Positions 1 through 9,878 of a stretch of 64,000 nt of DNA are shown here, piece after piece. Position numbers and translations under genes: made by a program. Below the pieces are notes generated by a model that was given only the letters and a program-made list of their open reading frames with translations, was not told the DNA's origin and searched no databases. This DNA comes from Candidatus Cloacimonadota bacterium (lineage in GTDB: Bacteria > Cloacimonadota > Cloacimonadia > Cloacimonadales > Cloacimonadaceae), in assembly GCA_012728875.1 (NCBI GenBank), contig JAAYEF010000006.1, positions 1 to 64,000 of the forward strand, written 5' to 3'. The first letter of the stretch is position 1, and every line of letters starts with the position of its first letter.

Positions 1-230
1 CTTTAACCTACGATCTCAAGGAACCAGGAATGATCGGGCTTTCTGTCTATAATGTAAAGGGACAATTAGTTGCTACACTTGATGATGGCTTCAAAGGATC
101 AGGACAACACTCTGTTATCTGGGATGGGAAGGACAGTAAGGCTCGTATACTACCCTCAGGAGTCTATCTAATCAGGCTGAAGCTGGGAGAGAGATTTATC
201 ACATCTAAAAAAGTAACGCTGTGGCAATAA
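1..230 (+). CDS. Secreted protein, C-terminal sorting domain (5' partial)
   Basis: Only the last ~75 codons lie in the window; the frame is open from base 3 to a TAA at 228-230. The peptide has the FlgD-like fold signature of type IX-like C-terminal sorting domains: a strand with VYNVKGQLVATL, then SVIWDGKDSKAR, then PSGVYLIRL, then a final strand with KKVTLW. The same signature recurs at the ends of several other proteins in this window. The catalytic or binding part lies upstream and cannot be named. It converges on the minus-strand gene that ends at 365. Confidence 0.8.
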   Translation, partial: LTYDLKEPGMIGLSVYNVKGQLVATLDDGFKGSGQHSVIWDGKDSKARILPSGVYLIRLKLGERFITSKKVTLWQ

Positions 231-279
231 ACAAAGATCACTGATGCGGTTTTGAAGCCAGAAGCTGAGACAGAGATAC

Positions 280-307
280 AAAAAAGCCCGGAACCAAGAT
301 TCCGGGC
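280..307 (-). terminator. Intrinsic terminator of the 16-repeat secreted protein gene
   Basis: An 8-bp perfect stem (gcccggaa / ttccgggc) with a 6-base loop at 286-307 is followed, reading on the minus strand, by a run of Ts (281-285 and beyond). It lies about 60 bp past the stop of the minus-strand gene. There is no T-run on the plus side, so it mainly serves the minus gene. Confidence 0.8.
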
Positions 308-364
308 GATATTTTGGAGGGTAAAGCCTGATTCTTGCCAGGCTGTTCCCATGTGTCGTTGGGA

Positions 365-3300
365 TTATTTCATCAGGACCATGCGCTTGGTTTGCGCAGT
401 TGTTCCATCGAAAAGACGATAGGTGTAGATTCCCGAAGCCACAGGGCGTCCGGCGTCGTCCAAGCCGTCCCAAATCAGGCTGTGGCTACCTTTTTCAAAA
501 CTGCCGTCGGCAAGGGTTTTCACTTTTTGCCCACGCAGGTTATAGATCGCCAGGCTCAGATTTTTGCCGGGGGAACTCACGTTGAACCTGATCCGGGTGC
601 TGGGATTGAAGGGGTTGGGATGGTTTTGCAAAAGCTCAAACGGTGGCGCCGGCGGCAGGGCGGGATCGCTTACAGACACAAGCTCGTTGCTGAGTCTTTG
701 TGCGTAAAGTCCCAGAATTTCCGTTTTTCCGCTGGAGCGTCCGTCTGCCCAAAGTGCGATGGCGTTGTTTCCTTTTGTGACCACCAGGGGATCATACTGT
801 TTTTTACCGGCGTCGCAGAGCACATAGCCGATGGACGGACCATGCAGGCTGCCGTCGGAATCGATGTATTTATAGTAAATATCGCTTTCGATGCCGTAAA
901 AGTCGCTCCAAGCCAGAGCCATGGCGCCGTTTTCGAATCTGCCCACGCTGGGGTTGGATTGCGTGCTGTCTTTTTCAACCACAAAATAACCCAGGTCTCC
1001 CCAAAGCGGGCTTCCCGCCAGGGAATATTTGTGGGCGATGATGTCATACATTCCGTTGATGTTTTCGCACCAAGTGAAAATTATCTCATCCCGGAAGCCT
1101 TCTTTGTCCACCACCACGGCGGCGCTTTGCTCGCGTCCATAATCCGCCAGATTGATTCCCAGCGGATCCCAAAGGCTTTCTCCGGCGTGGGAAACATGCT
1201 GACCGTAATAGTTTTCATAGATCATTCCGCCGCGCTTGTCCTGCCACATCACAAAAACACCGTCGTTTGTGAGTCCGCTGACCGGGAAGCGCTGCATGGT
1301 GTCCCAATCCTGGTGGGTGGAGAGACGAATACCCTGAACAGGCCAGCCGTTGGCGGGGTTTCCATCCGGCTGCATCTTCAGGGTGTAAACGCTTTGAGTG
1401 TAGTCGCTGGGGTCGAAGCGTTCCCAGGAGTAGAAGTTTTCCTGGAGGTCCTGAAGGATGCACTGGTTGTTCAGTTCATCGCCCGTGAGGGTGCCAACCA
1501 TGATGCCATCTACACCCCACATTTTCTGGGTGCCGGCAATGCGCTGACCATAAACGTGGTAACGGTAGCTTGTGCCCACTTCATCGTAGTTGCTCCAGCC
1601 CACGTAAAATGAGCCGTCGTGCCAGCTGACACGGGGTTCTTTCTGAGAAATTGGCATAGCTTCGGTGAGTTTTGTGCCATGGTCGCCCAGCAGCCTTTCT
1701 CCGTTGGGACCAAGGAGCTGCATGTAGATGCTTGGATGCTCCAGACGGTGGTCTTCCCAAAGGATCAAGATTTCACCCTGAGGATTGATGGCGGCAGCGG
1801 GGTTAACTTGTTTTGCCCCAGTGGACAGCGTTACGGGACGGCCGTTGGCTTCCAAAGCCACGTTTCCGTCAAAATCCAGATATTGGAAAAAGATCCGGAA
1901 GCCCAGGTTTGCAAACCGGGTGTCCTGCCAAACAATGGCCACATCGTCCTGGCGGGGCAGCATCAGATAGTCCTTCAAGGGCGTGTCTCCGCTGAGACCC
2001 CAGAAAACCATGTTGCCATTGTCTTCCAAAAGCTCGTTTCCGGCGGCGTCGTAGGCTTGATAGTAGATGCCAACGCTTCCGTCGCGGATGTCCATCCAGT
2101 TTATAAAGACGTTTGAGCCGGCAACCTTCACCAAACCGCCTTCCTGCTGGTTTGCGGCTGTGCAGACGGCTCTGCCGCCGGGAGTCCAAAGTTCTTCTCC
2201 CGTGGCGGAAAGATGCTGGGCATAGATGTCGTCGTTGGGGGTGTTGCCATTGCGGTGGTCATCCCACACAATGTAGCAGCCGCCATTTGAGTCGGCAGCC
2301 AGACGCACACCTTTTTGGGCAAATTCAGCCACGCAGAGGGCCAGACCGTTCGGATTCCAAAGCAGGGAGCCGTCGGCGGAAACCTTTTGAGCGAAAAGAT
2401 CGGGGAATTGGCTGTCCAGACGCCTGTCTTCCCAAACGATTACGACGCAGTTGTCGCTGGTGCTTTGGATGCGCGGATTGTGTTGCGGGGCAAAGCTGGA
2501 CTCGCCGGAATCGCCAAACACGACGAAGGGATCCTGCCAAAGCTTTTGTCCATCCAGGTTTACCTTCGTAGCATAGATGTCGGGGTCGGTGTTGCGCTGG
2601 TCTTCCCAGGTGAGCACAAATTCAGAATTTTGCAAAGCAGCCATGCGCACTTTTCCCTGGTTTCCCGGAGCGTCGGCAATCACCAGTTTTTCAGGCCAAA
2701 CCATGGTTCCGCTGGCATTGAAGCGTTTCATGAAGATGTCTTCATTGTCCACATATTTGTGCGTGTAGGCGATCATCATGCCGCCTTGTCCGTCGGGCAG
2801 CATGGTGTTTTGCTCTTCCTCGCCTTCGCCGTTTGCAATCGGGATTCCGTTCAGCGCCCAGAGCGGGTCGCCGCTTTGGCTTAAACGCTGGCCATAGATG
2901 TCTTTGCTGGGGTTGCGGGAGTCGCTCCACACGATGAAGGCTCCGCCGGCGCTGTCGGATTCAATGTTCAGCCCGATCTGGGTGCCGGTGGTGGTGCAGA
3001 CAGGCTTTCCGCCTTCACCCCAAAGCAGTTGACCATCAGACGAAATCTTTTGAGCGTAAACGTCTCCGTCGGGATCGAAGCAAAAGTCAATCCAGGCAAC
3101 GATGAAATCGCCGTTTGTGGTCATGGTGATCACCGGGTCTTCCTGTCTGTCTGGTTTGCCGTCGATGAGGACGGGATCGCCCCAAACAAGGTTTCCCTGG
3201 GCATCAACTTTTTGCGCCCAAAGGTCGCGCTCGCCAAGCTTTGTGTCGCTCCAAACGTAGATGGCGCAACCGTCGGAGGTTTGTGTTCCGGTGCGGAACC

Positions 3301-3409
3301 ATTCGATGTTTACCCCCTGGCGGATGGGAACTTCGCTGTCCCAAACCAAAGAGGCTGTCAAGGCAATCATGATGCCCAGAAACAGGATGGTCAAAACCGC
3401 ATTTTTCAT
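365..3409 (-). CDS. Large secreted repeat protein with type IX-like sorting domain
   Basis: 1014 residues. The start chosen is the ATG at 3409, which has aaggag 6 bases upstream; an in-frame ATG six codons earlier lacks a site. Residues 1-25 are a signal peptide (Lys near the N-terminus, then a long hydrophobic core). From about residue 30 to 920 it is built of about 16 degenerate units of 50-60 residues, each with a strand like IVWxDxR, then DIYAQxL and DGxxLW. This pattern suggests beta-propeller blades. The last ~90 residues (from PNPFNPSTRIRF) are a FlgD-like C-terminal sorting domain. No catalytic motif is visible. It is probably exported and attached to, or released from, the cell surface; function unknown. 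Confidence 0.8.
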   Translation of the reverse strand: MKNAVLTILFLGIMIALTASLVWDSEVPIRQGVNIEWFRTGTQTSDGCAIYVWSDTKLGERDLWAQKVDAQGNLVWGDPVLIDGKPDRQEDPVITMTTNGDFIVAWIDFCFDPDGDVYAQKISSDGQLLWGEGGKPVCTTTGTQIGLNIESDSAGGAFIVWSDSRNPSKDIYGQRLSQSGDPLWALNGIPIANGEGEEEQNTMLPDGQGGMMIAYTHKYVDNEDIFMKRFNASGTMVWPEKLVIADAPGNQGKVRMAALQNSEFVLTWEDQRNTDPDIYATKVNLDGQKLWQDPFVVFGDSGESSFAPQHNPRIQSTSDNCVVIVWEDRRLDSQFPDLFAQKVSADGSLLWNPNGLALCVAEFAQKGVRLAADSNGGCYIVWDDHRNGNTPNDDIYAQHLSATGEELWTPGGRAVCTAANQQEGGLVKVAGSNVFINWMDIRDGSVGIYYQAYDAAGNELLEDNGNMVFWGLSGDTPLKDYLMLPRQDDVAIVWQDTRFANLGFRIFFQYLDFDGNVALEANGRPVTLSTGAKQVNPAAAINPQGEILILWEDHRLEHPSIYMQLLGPNGERLLGDHGTKLTEAMPISQKEPRVSWHDGSFYVGWSNYDEVGTSYRYHVYGQRIAGTQKMWGVDGIMVGTLTGDELNNQCILQDLQENFYSWERFDPSDYTQSVYTLKMQPDGNPANGWPVQGIRLSTHQDWDTMQRFPVSGLTNDGVFVMWQDKRGGMIYENYYGQHVSHAGESLWDPLGINLADYGREQSAAVVVDKEGFRDEIIFTWCENINGMYDIIAHKYSLAGSPLWGDLGYFVVEKDSTQSNPSVGRFENGAMALAWSDFYGIESDIYYKYIDSDGSLHGPSIGYVLCDAGKKQYDPLVVTKGNNAIALWADGRSSGKTEILGLYAQRLSNELVSVSDPALPPAPPFELLQNHPNPFNPSTRIRFNVSSPGKNLSLAIYNLRGQKVKTLADGSFEKGSHSLIWDGLDDAGRPVASGIYTYRLFDGTTAQTKRMVLMK

Positions 3410-3478
3410 ATATATCTCCTTAAACATTCATAAGCTGTGAAACCCACTGCTGAGCGGGGTTTAATGGTGTTTGCAGGT

Positions 3479-4732
3479 TTAATTCCAAGATGATTGATGC
3501 AATTGTCCTTCCAAAGTGCAAAAAACTGTTTTTGAAGCCACCACAGTTTCCACCACAGGAAACTCTTCGCTGCAAAAACAGAGCGCGGAAAGCAGGTTTT
3601 GGGGCTCAATCTCACGATTGGGTAGTTTTCGGAAACAGAGGTCGGCTTCCTTGCCGGCTTCCAAACTGCCGATCCTGGCGTCCAAGCCCAGCAGCCTGGC
3701 GTTGCCCAGGGTCAGGGTGTGAAACAAAAGTTCTGGACCAAGCGAAAAAGCGCTCTGGCGATAGTTTGCCATCTTGGCATGATAGAACATATCCAGCGAA
3801 CTGCCGGCTGCCACATCGCTTCCCAAGCCAATTTGCACGCCCTTGGCTTCCAGGCTCCGCCAATCCATTTCACCGCTTTTCAGGAAAAAGTTGGAATCCG
3901 GACAGTGGGCGATTTTGCATCGGCGCTCTGCCAAAAGCTCCATTTCCCTTTCGGAAAGATGGATGGCGTGCGCCAGGATGCTTTTGGGGGTCAGGAGGCC
4001 GAAATCCTCGTAAACCTGTGTGTAGCTTTCGGCGTTGAAGAGCTTGAGAACTTCGCTCACCTCGCGCGGGTTTTCGCTGAGATGGGTTTGCAGCCAGGCA
4101 TCGTTTTCCTGAACGAATCTTCCCAGGCGGGACATGAGTTTCGGGCTGCAGGAAAGTGCGAAGCGGGGCGTGAAAATGAATTCCAAAAGCGGGCTGGAAC
4201 CGTGATGAGCTTCATGGAGTTCCACGGAATCCCGAAAAGCCTGATCCGTGCTTTGCATCAGGTTTTCAGGGCTGTTTGCGTCCATGAGGGTCATGCCGAT
4301 GAAGGCGCGGGCACCGCCAAGCTTGGCTCTGGAAAAAGCCAGTTCGCAGGCTTGACGGAAGGGAGCGGTGTAGATAACCCCGGTGGTGGTTCCCGCCGCA
4401 AACAGGGCTTGAAAGAAGTCTGCGGAAAGCTTTTCAGCATAGGCTGGATCGGCAAACAGAGCCTCCTCTGGATACACGTGCGTTTGCAGCCAATCCAGCA
4501 GGGACGGCTCATAGATCCCGCGGATGCGGTGTTGGCTGAGGTGGGTGTGGAGGTCAATGTTGCCAGGCAGGCAGAGCAGGTCAGTCCTGTCTTGCGCATC
4601 CTTGTCCAGTGTGGGATCATAGGGCCGGACGCTTTGGATGCCATCGTCGTCCCAGGCAATGAGATGGTTTTCCAAATACTCTGTTTGGGTGGGGGCTACG
4701 GGATTCAGCAGGTTGGTTCTAATCTTTCGCAT
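3479..4732 (-). CDS. Amidohydrolase, probable guanine deaminase
   Basis: 417 residues from the ATG at 4732 (a TTG five codons upstream is possible). Zinc-site features of the TrzA/AtzA/GuaD branch of amidohydrolases are present in order: DLHTHLSQ (HxH), QTHLSE, LAHAIHLSE and GLGSDVAAG, the last with the metal-binding Asp. The HCPDSNFFLKSG stretch resembles the CPxSNxFLxSG segment of guanine deaminase. The predicted reaction is guanine to xanthine plus ammonia, in the cytoplasm. The start overlaps the end of the FG-GAP gene by 14 bases, so it is the last gene of the lysC operon. Another deaminase substrate cannot be excluded. Confidence 0.7.
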   Translation of the reverse strand: MRKIRTNLLNPVAPTQTEYLENHLIAWDDDGIQSVRPYDPTLDKDAQDRTDLLCLPGNIDLHTHLSQHRIRGIYEPSLLDWLQTHVYPEEALFADPAYAEKLSADFFQALFAAGTTTGVIYTAPFRQACELAFSRAKLGGARAFIGMTLMDANSPENLMQSTDQAFRDSVELHEAHHGSSPLLEFIFTPRFALSCSPKLMSRLGRFVQENDAWLQTHLSENPREVSEVLKLFNAESYTQVYEDFGLLTPKSILAHAIHLSEREMELLAERRCKIAHCPDSNFFLKSGEMDWRSLEAKGVQIGLGSDVAAGSSLDMFYHAKMANYRQSAFSLGPELLFHTLTLGNARLLGLDARIGSLEAGKEADLCFRKLPNREIEPQNLLSALCFCSEEFPVVETVVASKTVFCTLEGQLHQSSWN

Positions 4733-7388
4733 ATTCAACTTTTTCAATCTTTAAAACTTTGGAGGCTCCCAAGCCAAAATGGAGTTCCTGGCTGTTTTGG
4801 GAGCAGGTTCCCTTGGCGGAGGAGAGTTCGCGGATCAATTGGTGTTTTTCGCCTTCGGGAGAAAGCAAGTCCACCCTCACCCGGGTTCCAAAAGCGGGGG
4901 AGTTTGGATATTTTGGATATTGGGATGGCTCGGTGATCAAGACAAGTTCATCCTCATCCCACACGGGTTTCACGAACAGGGATTTGTTTTCCGTTTTGCT
5001 GCGGTTCAGCAGGATTTTGCTGCCGTTTCCGCTGCAGACCACAAGGTCTAAAAGGCCATCCCGATCAAGGTCGGCACAGGCATTTCCCCAGCCGTTGAAG
5101 ACCCTGGCACCGCTGAGAAAACTGATATCCGTGAAGCTTCCATCGCCATTGTTGTGGTAGAGGTAGGAGCGGTCGTTTTCATAAACGGAAGTGATGAAAA
5201 GATCCGGCAGGCCGTCGTTGTCGGCATCAAACCAGAGCGGGTCGGAATGGAGTTCGTCATAGGTGATGCCCGCTTCCCGGGTGATATCTGTAAACTGCCA
5301 AAACCGCAGGGTGTCCGCTGCCACAACACGATGGGCGGGGCCATCATTGCGCAAAAGCATGCTTACGTCTGAAAATTCGATGTAGCGAGGGTGGGCAAGG
5401 TTGGCGATGAACAGGTCGAGATCGCCGTCGTTGTCGATGTCTGCCCAGTCTGCGCCGATGCTATGGCCAAAGTAGCCGTCTGTGAAATGTCCCGCCAGCC
5501 CGGTTTGGGCGCCCAGATCTTGAAATCTGTCATCATTCAGCTTCCAGCAAAAGTTGCGGTTGAGGCGATAGTTTGTCACCAGGATTTCCTGGATGCCGTC
5601 GTTGTCGAAATCCGCCGGAGCCACGCCGCGTCCCGCCAAGCCTGGGTCCATGGCGTAATGAGGATCCCTGAAACCCAGATCGAAGCTGGCATCGGTGAAA
5701 TAACCGCCCTCATTTTTCCAGAAAAAATCTTCGAAACCGGGGCGGCTTTGCCACTTTTCATAGTTTGCCACATAGAGGGATGGATATCCACTGCCATGCG
5801 GATCAAACCAGGCGGCGGCTTCGCTGGGAAAAGCGTCATCGATATCGCCGGCGCGTTCGTTCACTTTCACAAACCTTCCATCGCCCTGGTTTTTCATCAG
5901 CGCATCGCCTTCACCGTCAACGTTGTGGGAAATGCTCACAAAGTCCAAAAGACCGTCGCGATTGAAGTCTGCCCAAAGTCCGCCACTGGATTTGAGACGG
6001 TCAAGATTGGCGTTTTCACTGATGTTTTCAAAACCTTTCCCCTCCAGGTTGCGATACAGGGTGTTGCCATTGAAAAGCAGATCGGCCCAGCCATCGTTGT
6101 CAAAATCACCGATCGCAATGCGGGAATAGGGCTTATCGAAAGGATATTCCTCGAAAACAATGCCGGTGTAGTTCATCAGGGAGCGCGCCCAGTCCATCAC
6201 TTCAAGCTTCAGATCCAGCGTTTTGCGCAAAACTTCCAAAGCCAGCAGGCAGGGATCGTCAAACTTACGCCGGGGTGAGCCCAGAACCAGCGATCGCACA
6301 AAGCTTTCCGCCGCACTCAAGAGCTGGCCCTGATCTTTGCACAGAGACAAAATCCGCCCCTTCCAATAGAACAGTTCAGCTTGTTCGCCGCGGTCGTTGG
6401 TGTCAAAACCAATTTCATCCAGGGTCCAAACCAGATTCAGAAAATTCAAGTCTGGTTCAGGCAGGAGTTCATACAGATTTTCCTCATCTCCCCAAAAGCC
6501 GAGAGGAGCCAGGATTGAATAGTAGCGGGCTTTGATCAGGGTGAAGCGCAGCCGGTTTTCCCACTCTTGAGGGCTGAAAAGATCGTAAACAACGCGGATG
6601 GTTTGAGCAGGATTGTGGTCGCGTAAACAGCTCTCCAGCATAAACATGGCTTGGTTTAAAACGAGGTCGTTATCCGAGCTTTGGCGGCGATAGTCCGCAC
6701 CCAGCATATACAGTGCAGAAATATAGAGATGGGCTGCTGAATCAAAGGCATGGGTTTCGAACTCTTTTTCCATCTCATCGTAGCGTCCGGTGGCTGAAAG
6801 ATGATAAAGCTTGAAGTAATGGACAGCCTGACCCCATGCCGAGAAAGGGAAATCGCGTTCAAAATCTGCAATCATGGCCAAGGCCAGAGAGTCCGAACGC
6901 TCAACGCTGATCTGGTCGATTCTTTGCCGCGCCAGATCTTCAATGGCGGGATTGTAGCCATCAAGCTGCCGGATCACCTCAAAAAGCTCTTCCTCGGGGG
7001 TTCCGTATAGCCGATGGTTCAGCAAAACCAGCTCGTCCGGTGCGGTGAATTCCGCCTGCAATTTCTGCCAGATTTCATCGAAACCATAGCTGTCCAGATA
7101 GAAAAAATCCGCCAGACGCAGCCATTCCAGCGCATTTCTCAGGCTGTGGTGCTTCAGCGCCAACAGCTCGTGACAATGCAGTTCAAGCTCCCAGTCTCCG
7201 CCACGCTGGGCATATTCCAAGGCAAGCTCGATATCTTGTGGGCTCCCCTGTAAAAGTTCATCCACCTTGTCTTCGTGCTTGGTCAAAACATCGAAAAACT
7301 CACGATCCAGCAGCCATTTGAATTCTTCATGGGTGATGGCGGGCAGGAGCGTGCCAAGGAGAAAGAGGATCACAAGGAAGTGTTTCAT
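4719..7388 (-). CDS. Secreted FG-GAP/VCBS repeat protein with ASPIC-UnbV domain
   Basis: 889 residues with a clear signal peptide (residues 1-19, LVILFLLGTLLPA). Residues ~20-400 look helical and repeat-like. From ~410 to ~780 there are about six FG-GAP/VCBS units with calcium-loop motifs such as DFDNDGWADL, DFNRDGLLDF, DIDNDGDLDL and DLDRDGLLDL. The C-terminal ~80 residues match the ASPIC/UnbV module that often follows such repeats. This points to an extracytoplasmic beta-propeller, calcium-bound. Its stop and start overlap hslO by 4 bases (ATGA), so it is translated in the lysC operon. The odd company of an exported protein with cytoplasmic genes is unexplained. Confidence 0.8.
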   Translation of the reverse strand: MKHFLVILFLLGTLLPAITHEEFKWLLDREFFDVLTKHEDKVDELLQGSPQDIELALEYAQRGGDWELELHCHELLALKHHSLRNALEWLRLADFFYLDSYGFDEIWQKLQAEFTAPDELVLLNHRLYGTPEEELFEVIRQLDGYNPAIEDLARQRIDQISVERSDSLALAMIADFERDFPFSAWGQAVHYFKLYHLSATGRYDEMEKEFETHAFDSAAHLYISALYMLGADYRRQSSDNDLVLNQAMFMLESCLRDHNPAQTIRVVYDLFSPQEWENRLRFTLIKARYYSILAPLGFWGDEENLYELLPEPDLNFLNLVWTLDEIGFDTNDRGEQAELFYWKGRILSLCKDQGQLLSAAESFVRSLVLGSPRRKFDDPCLLALEVLRKTLDLKLEVMDWARSLMNYTGIVFEEYPFDKPYSRIAIGDFDNDGWADLLFNGNTLYRNLEGKGFENISENANLDRLKSSGGLWADFNRDGLLDFVSISHNVDGEGDALMKNQGDGRFVKVNERAGDIDDAFPSEAAAWFDPHGSGYPSLYVANYEKWQSRPGFEDFFWKNEGGYFTDASFDLGFRDPHYAMDPGLAGRGVAPADFDNDGIQEILVTNYRLNRNFCWKLNDDRFQDLGAQTGLAGHFTDGYFGHSIGADWADIDNDGDLDLFIANLAHPRYIEFSDVSMLLRNDGPAHRVVAADTLRFWQFTDITREAGITYDELHSDPLWFDADNDGLPDLFITSVYENDRSYLYHNNGDGSFTDISFLSGARVFNGWGNACADLDRDGLLDLVVCSGNGSKILLNRSKTENKSLFVKPVWDEDELVLITEPSQYPKYPNSPAFGTRVRVDLLSPEGEKHQLIRELSSAKGTCSQNSQELHFGLGASKVLKIEKVEYAKD

Positions 7389-8269
7389 GGCTTGGCTTGA
7401 ACTTCAGAGATGAGCTTTTTCATGTCTTCAGGACTGAAATGGTGGCTGGTGTTGCAAAAATGGCAGACGGGATCGACGCCCTCAGCCATTTCCTGCAGTT
7501 CATCCAAGCCCAGAAGCAAAAGTGCCCGTTCAAAACGCTCTCTGGAGCAGTTGCAACGGTAGCGCAGGGTTCCGGCGGGTTGAAGGTCCAGCTTGGCTTG
7601 TGGCACCACAAAACGGGTGATGATCTGTGGAAGGGTGAGCCCCATATCCATGAGGTCGGATACATTCGGCGTTTTCTGCAGGGCGGCCATGATTTCATCC
7701 GCCAAGGCAGGATCCGCCTGGGGCAGTTGTTGGATGATGAAACCGCCGGAAGCGCGCACCATCGCATTGTGGTCGATCAAAACCCCCAGATTCACCGCGG
7801 TGGGAACCTGCTCGGAAAGATCGAAGTAGTGCGCAAGGTTTTGAGCCAGTTCGCCTTTGCTGAGTTCGGTCGTGCTCACGGCAGGCTGCTTGTTTGGATA
7901 GGAGCGAATCACGCTCAGCGTGCCTTTGCCCAGGTTTCGCACGGGAAAGAAGTTTTCCTGGGTGTCGTCCAGCCAAAGCTGAGGTTCCCAAGCATAGCCA
8001 CGCAGGTCTCCGCTTCCGCTGCAAACCATCAAAGCTCCGCGCACAGGGCCGTCGCCTTCCAAGCGCAGGGAAATTTCAGCCTCGGGAACCTTGAGATCAA
8101 GGCTCATCAAGGCTGTGGCGGAGATCATCTTTCCCAACAGCAGAGTGTTGATGGGTGAAAGGTCGTGCAAATCCCTTGCGGTTTGCGCCGTGTTTGTTGA
8201 TGAAACCGCCAAAATCCTGAACTGTCCGTCATGAGCGGTTCCGCGCCAAAGAATGTCATCTTGTGCCAT
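7385..8269 (-). CDS. hslO: Redox-regulated chaperone Hsp33
   Basis: 294 residues, the usual Hsp33 length. The N-terminal domain starts with RGTAHDGQFRILAV and contains the family's LLLGKMISATALMSLDLK. The C-terminal zinc switch is visible as CNC (in RYRCNCSRERF) and CHFC (in DPVCHFCNTS), the four cysteines that release zinc and form disulfides under oxidative stress. It is a cytoplasmic holdase that keeps unfolding proteins soluble. It overlaps the upstream spoIID-like gene by 14 bases and the downstream FG-GAP gene by 4. Confidence 0.95.
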   Translation of the reverse strand: MAQDDILWRGTAHDGQFRILAVSSTNTAQTARDLHDLSPINTLLLGKMISATALMSLDLKVPEAEISLRLEGDGPVRGALMVCSGSGDLRGYAWEPQLWLDDTQENFFPVRNLGKGTLSVIRSYPNKQPAVSTTELSKGELAQNLAHYFDLSEQVPTAVNLGVLIDHNAMVRASGGFIIQQLPQADPALADEIMAALQKTPNVSDLMDMGLTLPQIITRFVVPQAKLDLQPAGTLRYRCNCSRERFERALLLLGLDELQEMAEGVDPVCHFCNTSHHFSPEDMKKLISEVQAKP

Positions 8270-9875
8270 ATTCCATCCAGTTTTCCCAGATTTGAGTTCC
8301 GGGATAGTAGTGTGTTAAAATTTCGTGGTGTCCACGTCCTTCACGAGCCATGCGCAAAGCGCCGATTTGACACATGCCCACGCCGTGACCGGAACCCCGT
8401 CCGTATAAGGATAAGGTTCCGCCGGGGTAAATCACCACACGCCCTTGATCGTCTTCCACGTAGCTGCCCTTAATGTAGAAAAAGGATGATTTTGTGTTGC
8501 CAAAAGCCTGGCGGATCTTGTATTCGCTGTTCAGACGCACGGTTTTATTTCCATAAAAAGTGATGTCGATGATGCGTCCCGAATTTCCCCGGCGATTGAT
8601 AACCAGATGATCAAGCTTGCTGAGTCCCAGGTTTTTTGCCAATTGCTGTGAACTGATCTGCGTGTTCCAGGATAGAGCGCTGTTTTCCCAGGAGGCTCCT
8701 CCTTGATAAAGTGCAAAATCTGAAATCCAAGTTCTGACATCGCTTTCCTTTTTGAAGTCCAAAGAAGCCGCATCGGCAAAGCACTCCACCCCCACGAGGT
8801 GGGGCAGGGTCTCGCCGCCCCAGATGTTTCCGCTGGAGTCGGTCTTACCGCCGCAGGCGCTGTGGTAGGTGGTGTCGGCGATGCGATTTGGCAAGATTAA
8901 AATCTGGTTTTGGGTGGAAAAAACCGCGTCCCTCACAGTGGCGTTTTGCTGATATTTTCCCTTGTAAACCTGACAGTGGGTGGTGTTGCAAAGATCATAA
9001 CCGTCATTTTTGTGGCGATTGTTCAAAAGCAAGCCAACCGCATGGGTGCGTGCAGCCACAGCCTGGGCTTTCAAGGCTTCCAAGGGCGCCCCGGCGCCGA
9101 TTTCGTTTGGTACAACCCCCGCCACATATTCATCCAAGGGCAAAAAGTGGGTCACCACAAGGTTTGAGCCCACGATCTTGAGAATGAATTCCCCGCTGAA
9201 GCCAAGCTTGACTCCAGCCAGTTGAAGATCCTGGGCACTGGTAAAATGCAGAGGCGTTTCCAGATAGGTTTTGTTTCCGCTGCGGTCGCTCACGCAGACG
9301 GTTGGGCTCTGCATGGGCAGGGCTGTGATCTGTTTTTCGCTTTTTCCGTTGGCTTTGGTCCAAGCTATGGCGGAAGCCTTGTCTGCAAAGCTTTGCGAGG
9401 CAAAAACCAAGTTTTCGCGATGTATCATCAGCGCGGAATCCTGCCACTGAAAGCTTTCGCGCAGATGTCCATCCGAATCTTCATGCCAAGGTTCCACACG
9501 CTCCAGATAGCCCCAATTGAGCAAGGTGGCAGGGTTGTCCAGGGAAACATTCAGAGGGGTCTGCAAAATTCTGGTGATGGGTAAATCCACTTCGCTAAAG
9601 CAAACTTCGGCATTTCCGCTTGCGGCGGCAATGGAAATCTTTTGTCCGGAACAGAGCAAAACCTCGATGAAAAGCTCGCCATCACGGTATTCGGCTGCCT
9701 GCAGTACCGAAAATACAACCAATATAAAAGCTAAAGACATCCAAAAGAATGTATTGGAAAGGTTTTTGGGGCATATCTTTTGGGATTCTATTGGTTCACA
9801 TTGCAGAAGCCCAACGGTCCTTTTTCCAAGACTGGAAATCCACTTGCGAAGCTTCAATCCAAACACCTGAAACAC
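8256..9875 (-). CDS. SpoIID/LytB-domain protein
   Basis: 539 residues if the GTG at 9875, three bases past the metG stop, is used. An ATG at 9740 would remove a basic N-terminus and leave a signal segment without a positive charge; no good ribosome site marks either start. Residues ~42-60 form one membrane or signal segment. The C-terminal half carries the SpoIID domain: LPLDEYVAGVVPNEIG, LKAQAVAARTHAV, CQVYKG and GSGHGVGMCQIGA. SpoIID homologs cleave denuded glycan strands of peptidoglycan. In non-sporulating bacteria such proteins are thought to act in cell-wall remodelling. Substrate here is inferred only. Confidence 0.85.
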   Translation of the reverse strand: MFQVFGLKLRKWISSLGKRTVGLLQCEPIESQKICPKNLSNTFFWMSLAFILVVFSVLQAAEYRDGELFIEVLLCSGQKISIAAASGNAEVCFSEVDLPITRILQTPLNVSLDNPATLLNWGYLERVEPWHEDSDGHLRESFQWQDSALMIHRENLVFASQSFADKASAIAWTKANGKSEKQITALPMQSPTVCVSDRSGNKTYLETPLHFTSAQDLQLAGVKLGFSGEFILKIVGSNLVVTHFLPLDEYVAGVVPNEIGAGAPLEALKAQAVAARTHAVGLLLNNRHKNDGYDLCNTTHCQVYKGKYQQNATVRDAVFSTQNQILILPNRIADTTYHSACGGKTDSSGNIWGGETLPHLVGVECFADAASLDFKKESDVRTWISDFALYQGGASWENSALSWNTQISSQQLAKNLGLSKLDHLVINRRGNSGRIIDITFYGNKTVRLNSEYKIRQAFGNTKSSFFYIKGSYVEDDQGRVVIYPGGTLSLYGRGSGHGVGMCQIGALRMAREGRGHHEILTHYYPGTQIWENWMEYGTR

Positions 9876-9878
9876 TTT

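Noticed and set aside
335-1612. A 425-codon plus-strand frame opposite the repeat protein
   Set aside because: Shadow of the repetitive WxD coding sequence; no signal, motif or promoter.
3440-3462. Hairpin aaaccc/gggttt between the repeat protein and guanine deaminase genes
   Set aside because: Six base pairs with a long loop and no U-run on the minus strand; not convincing as a terminator.
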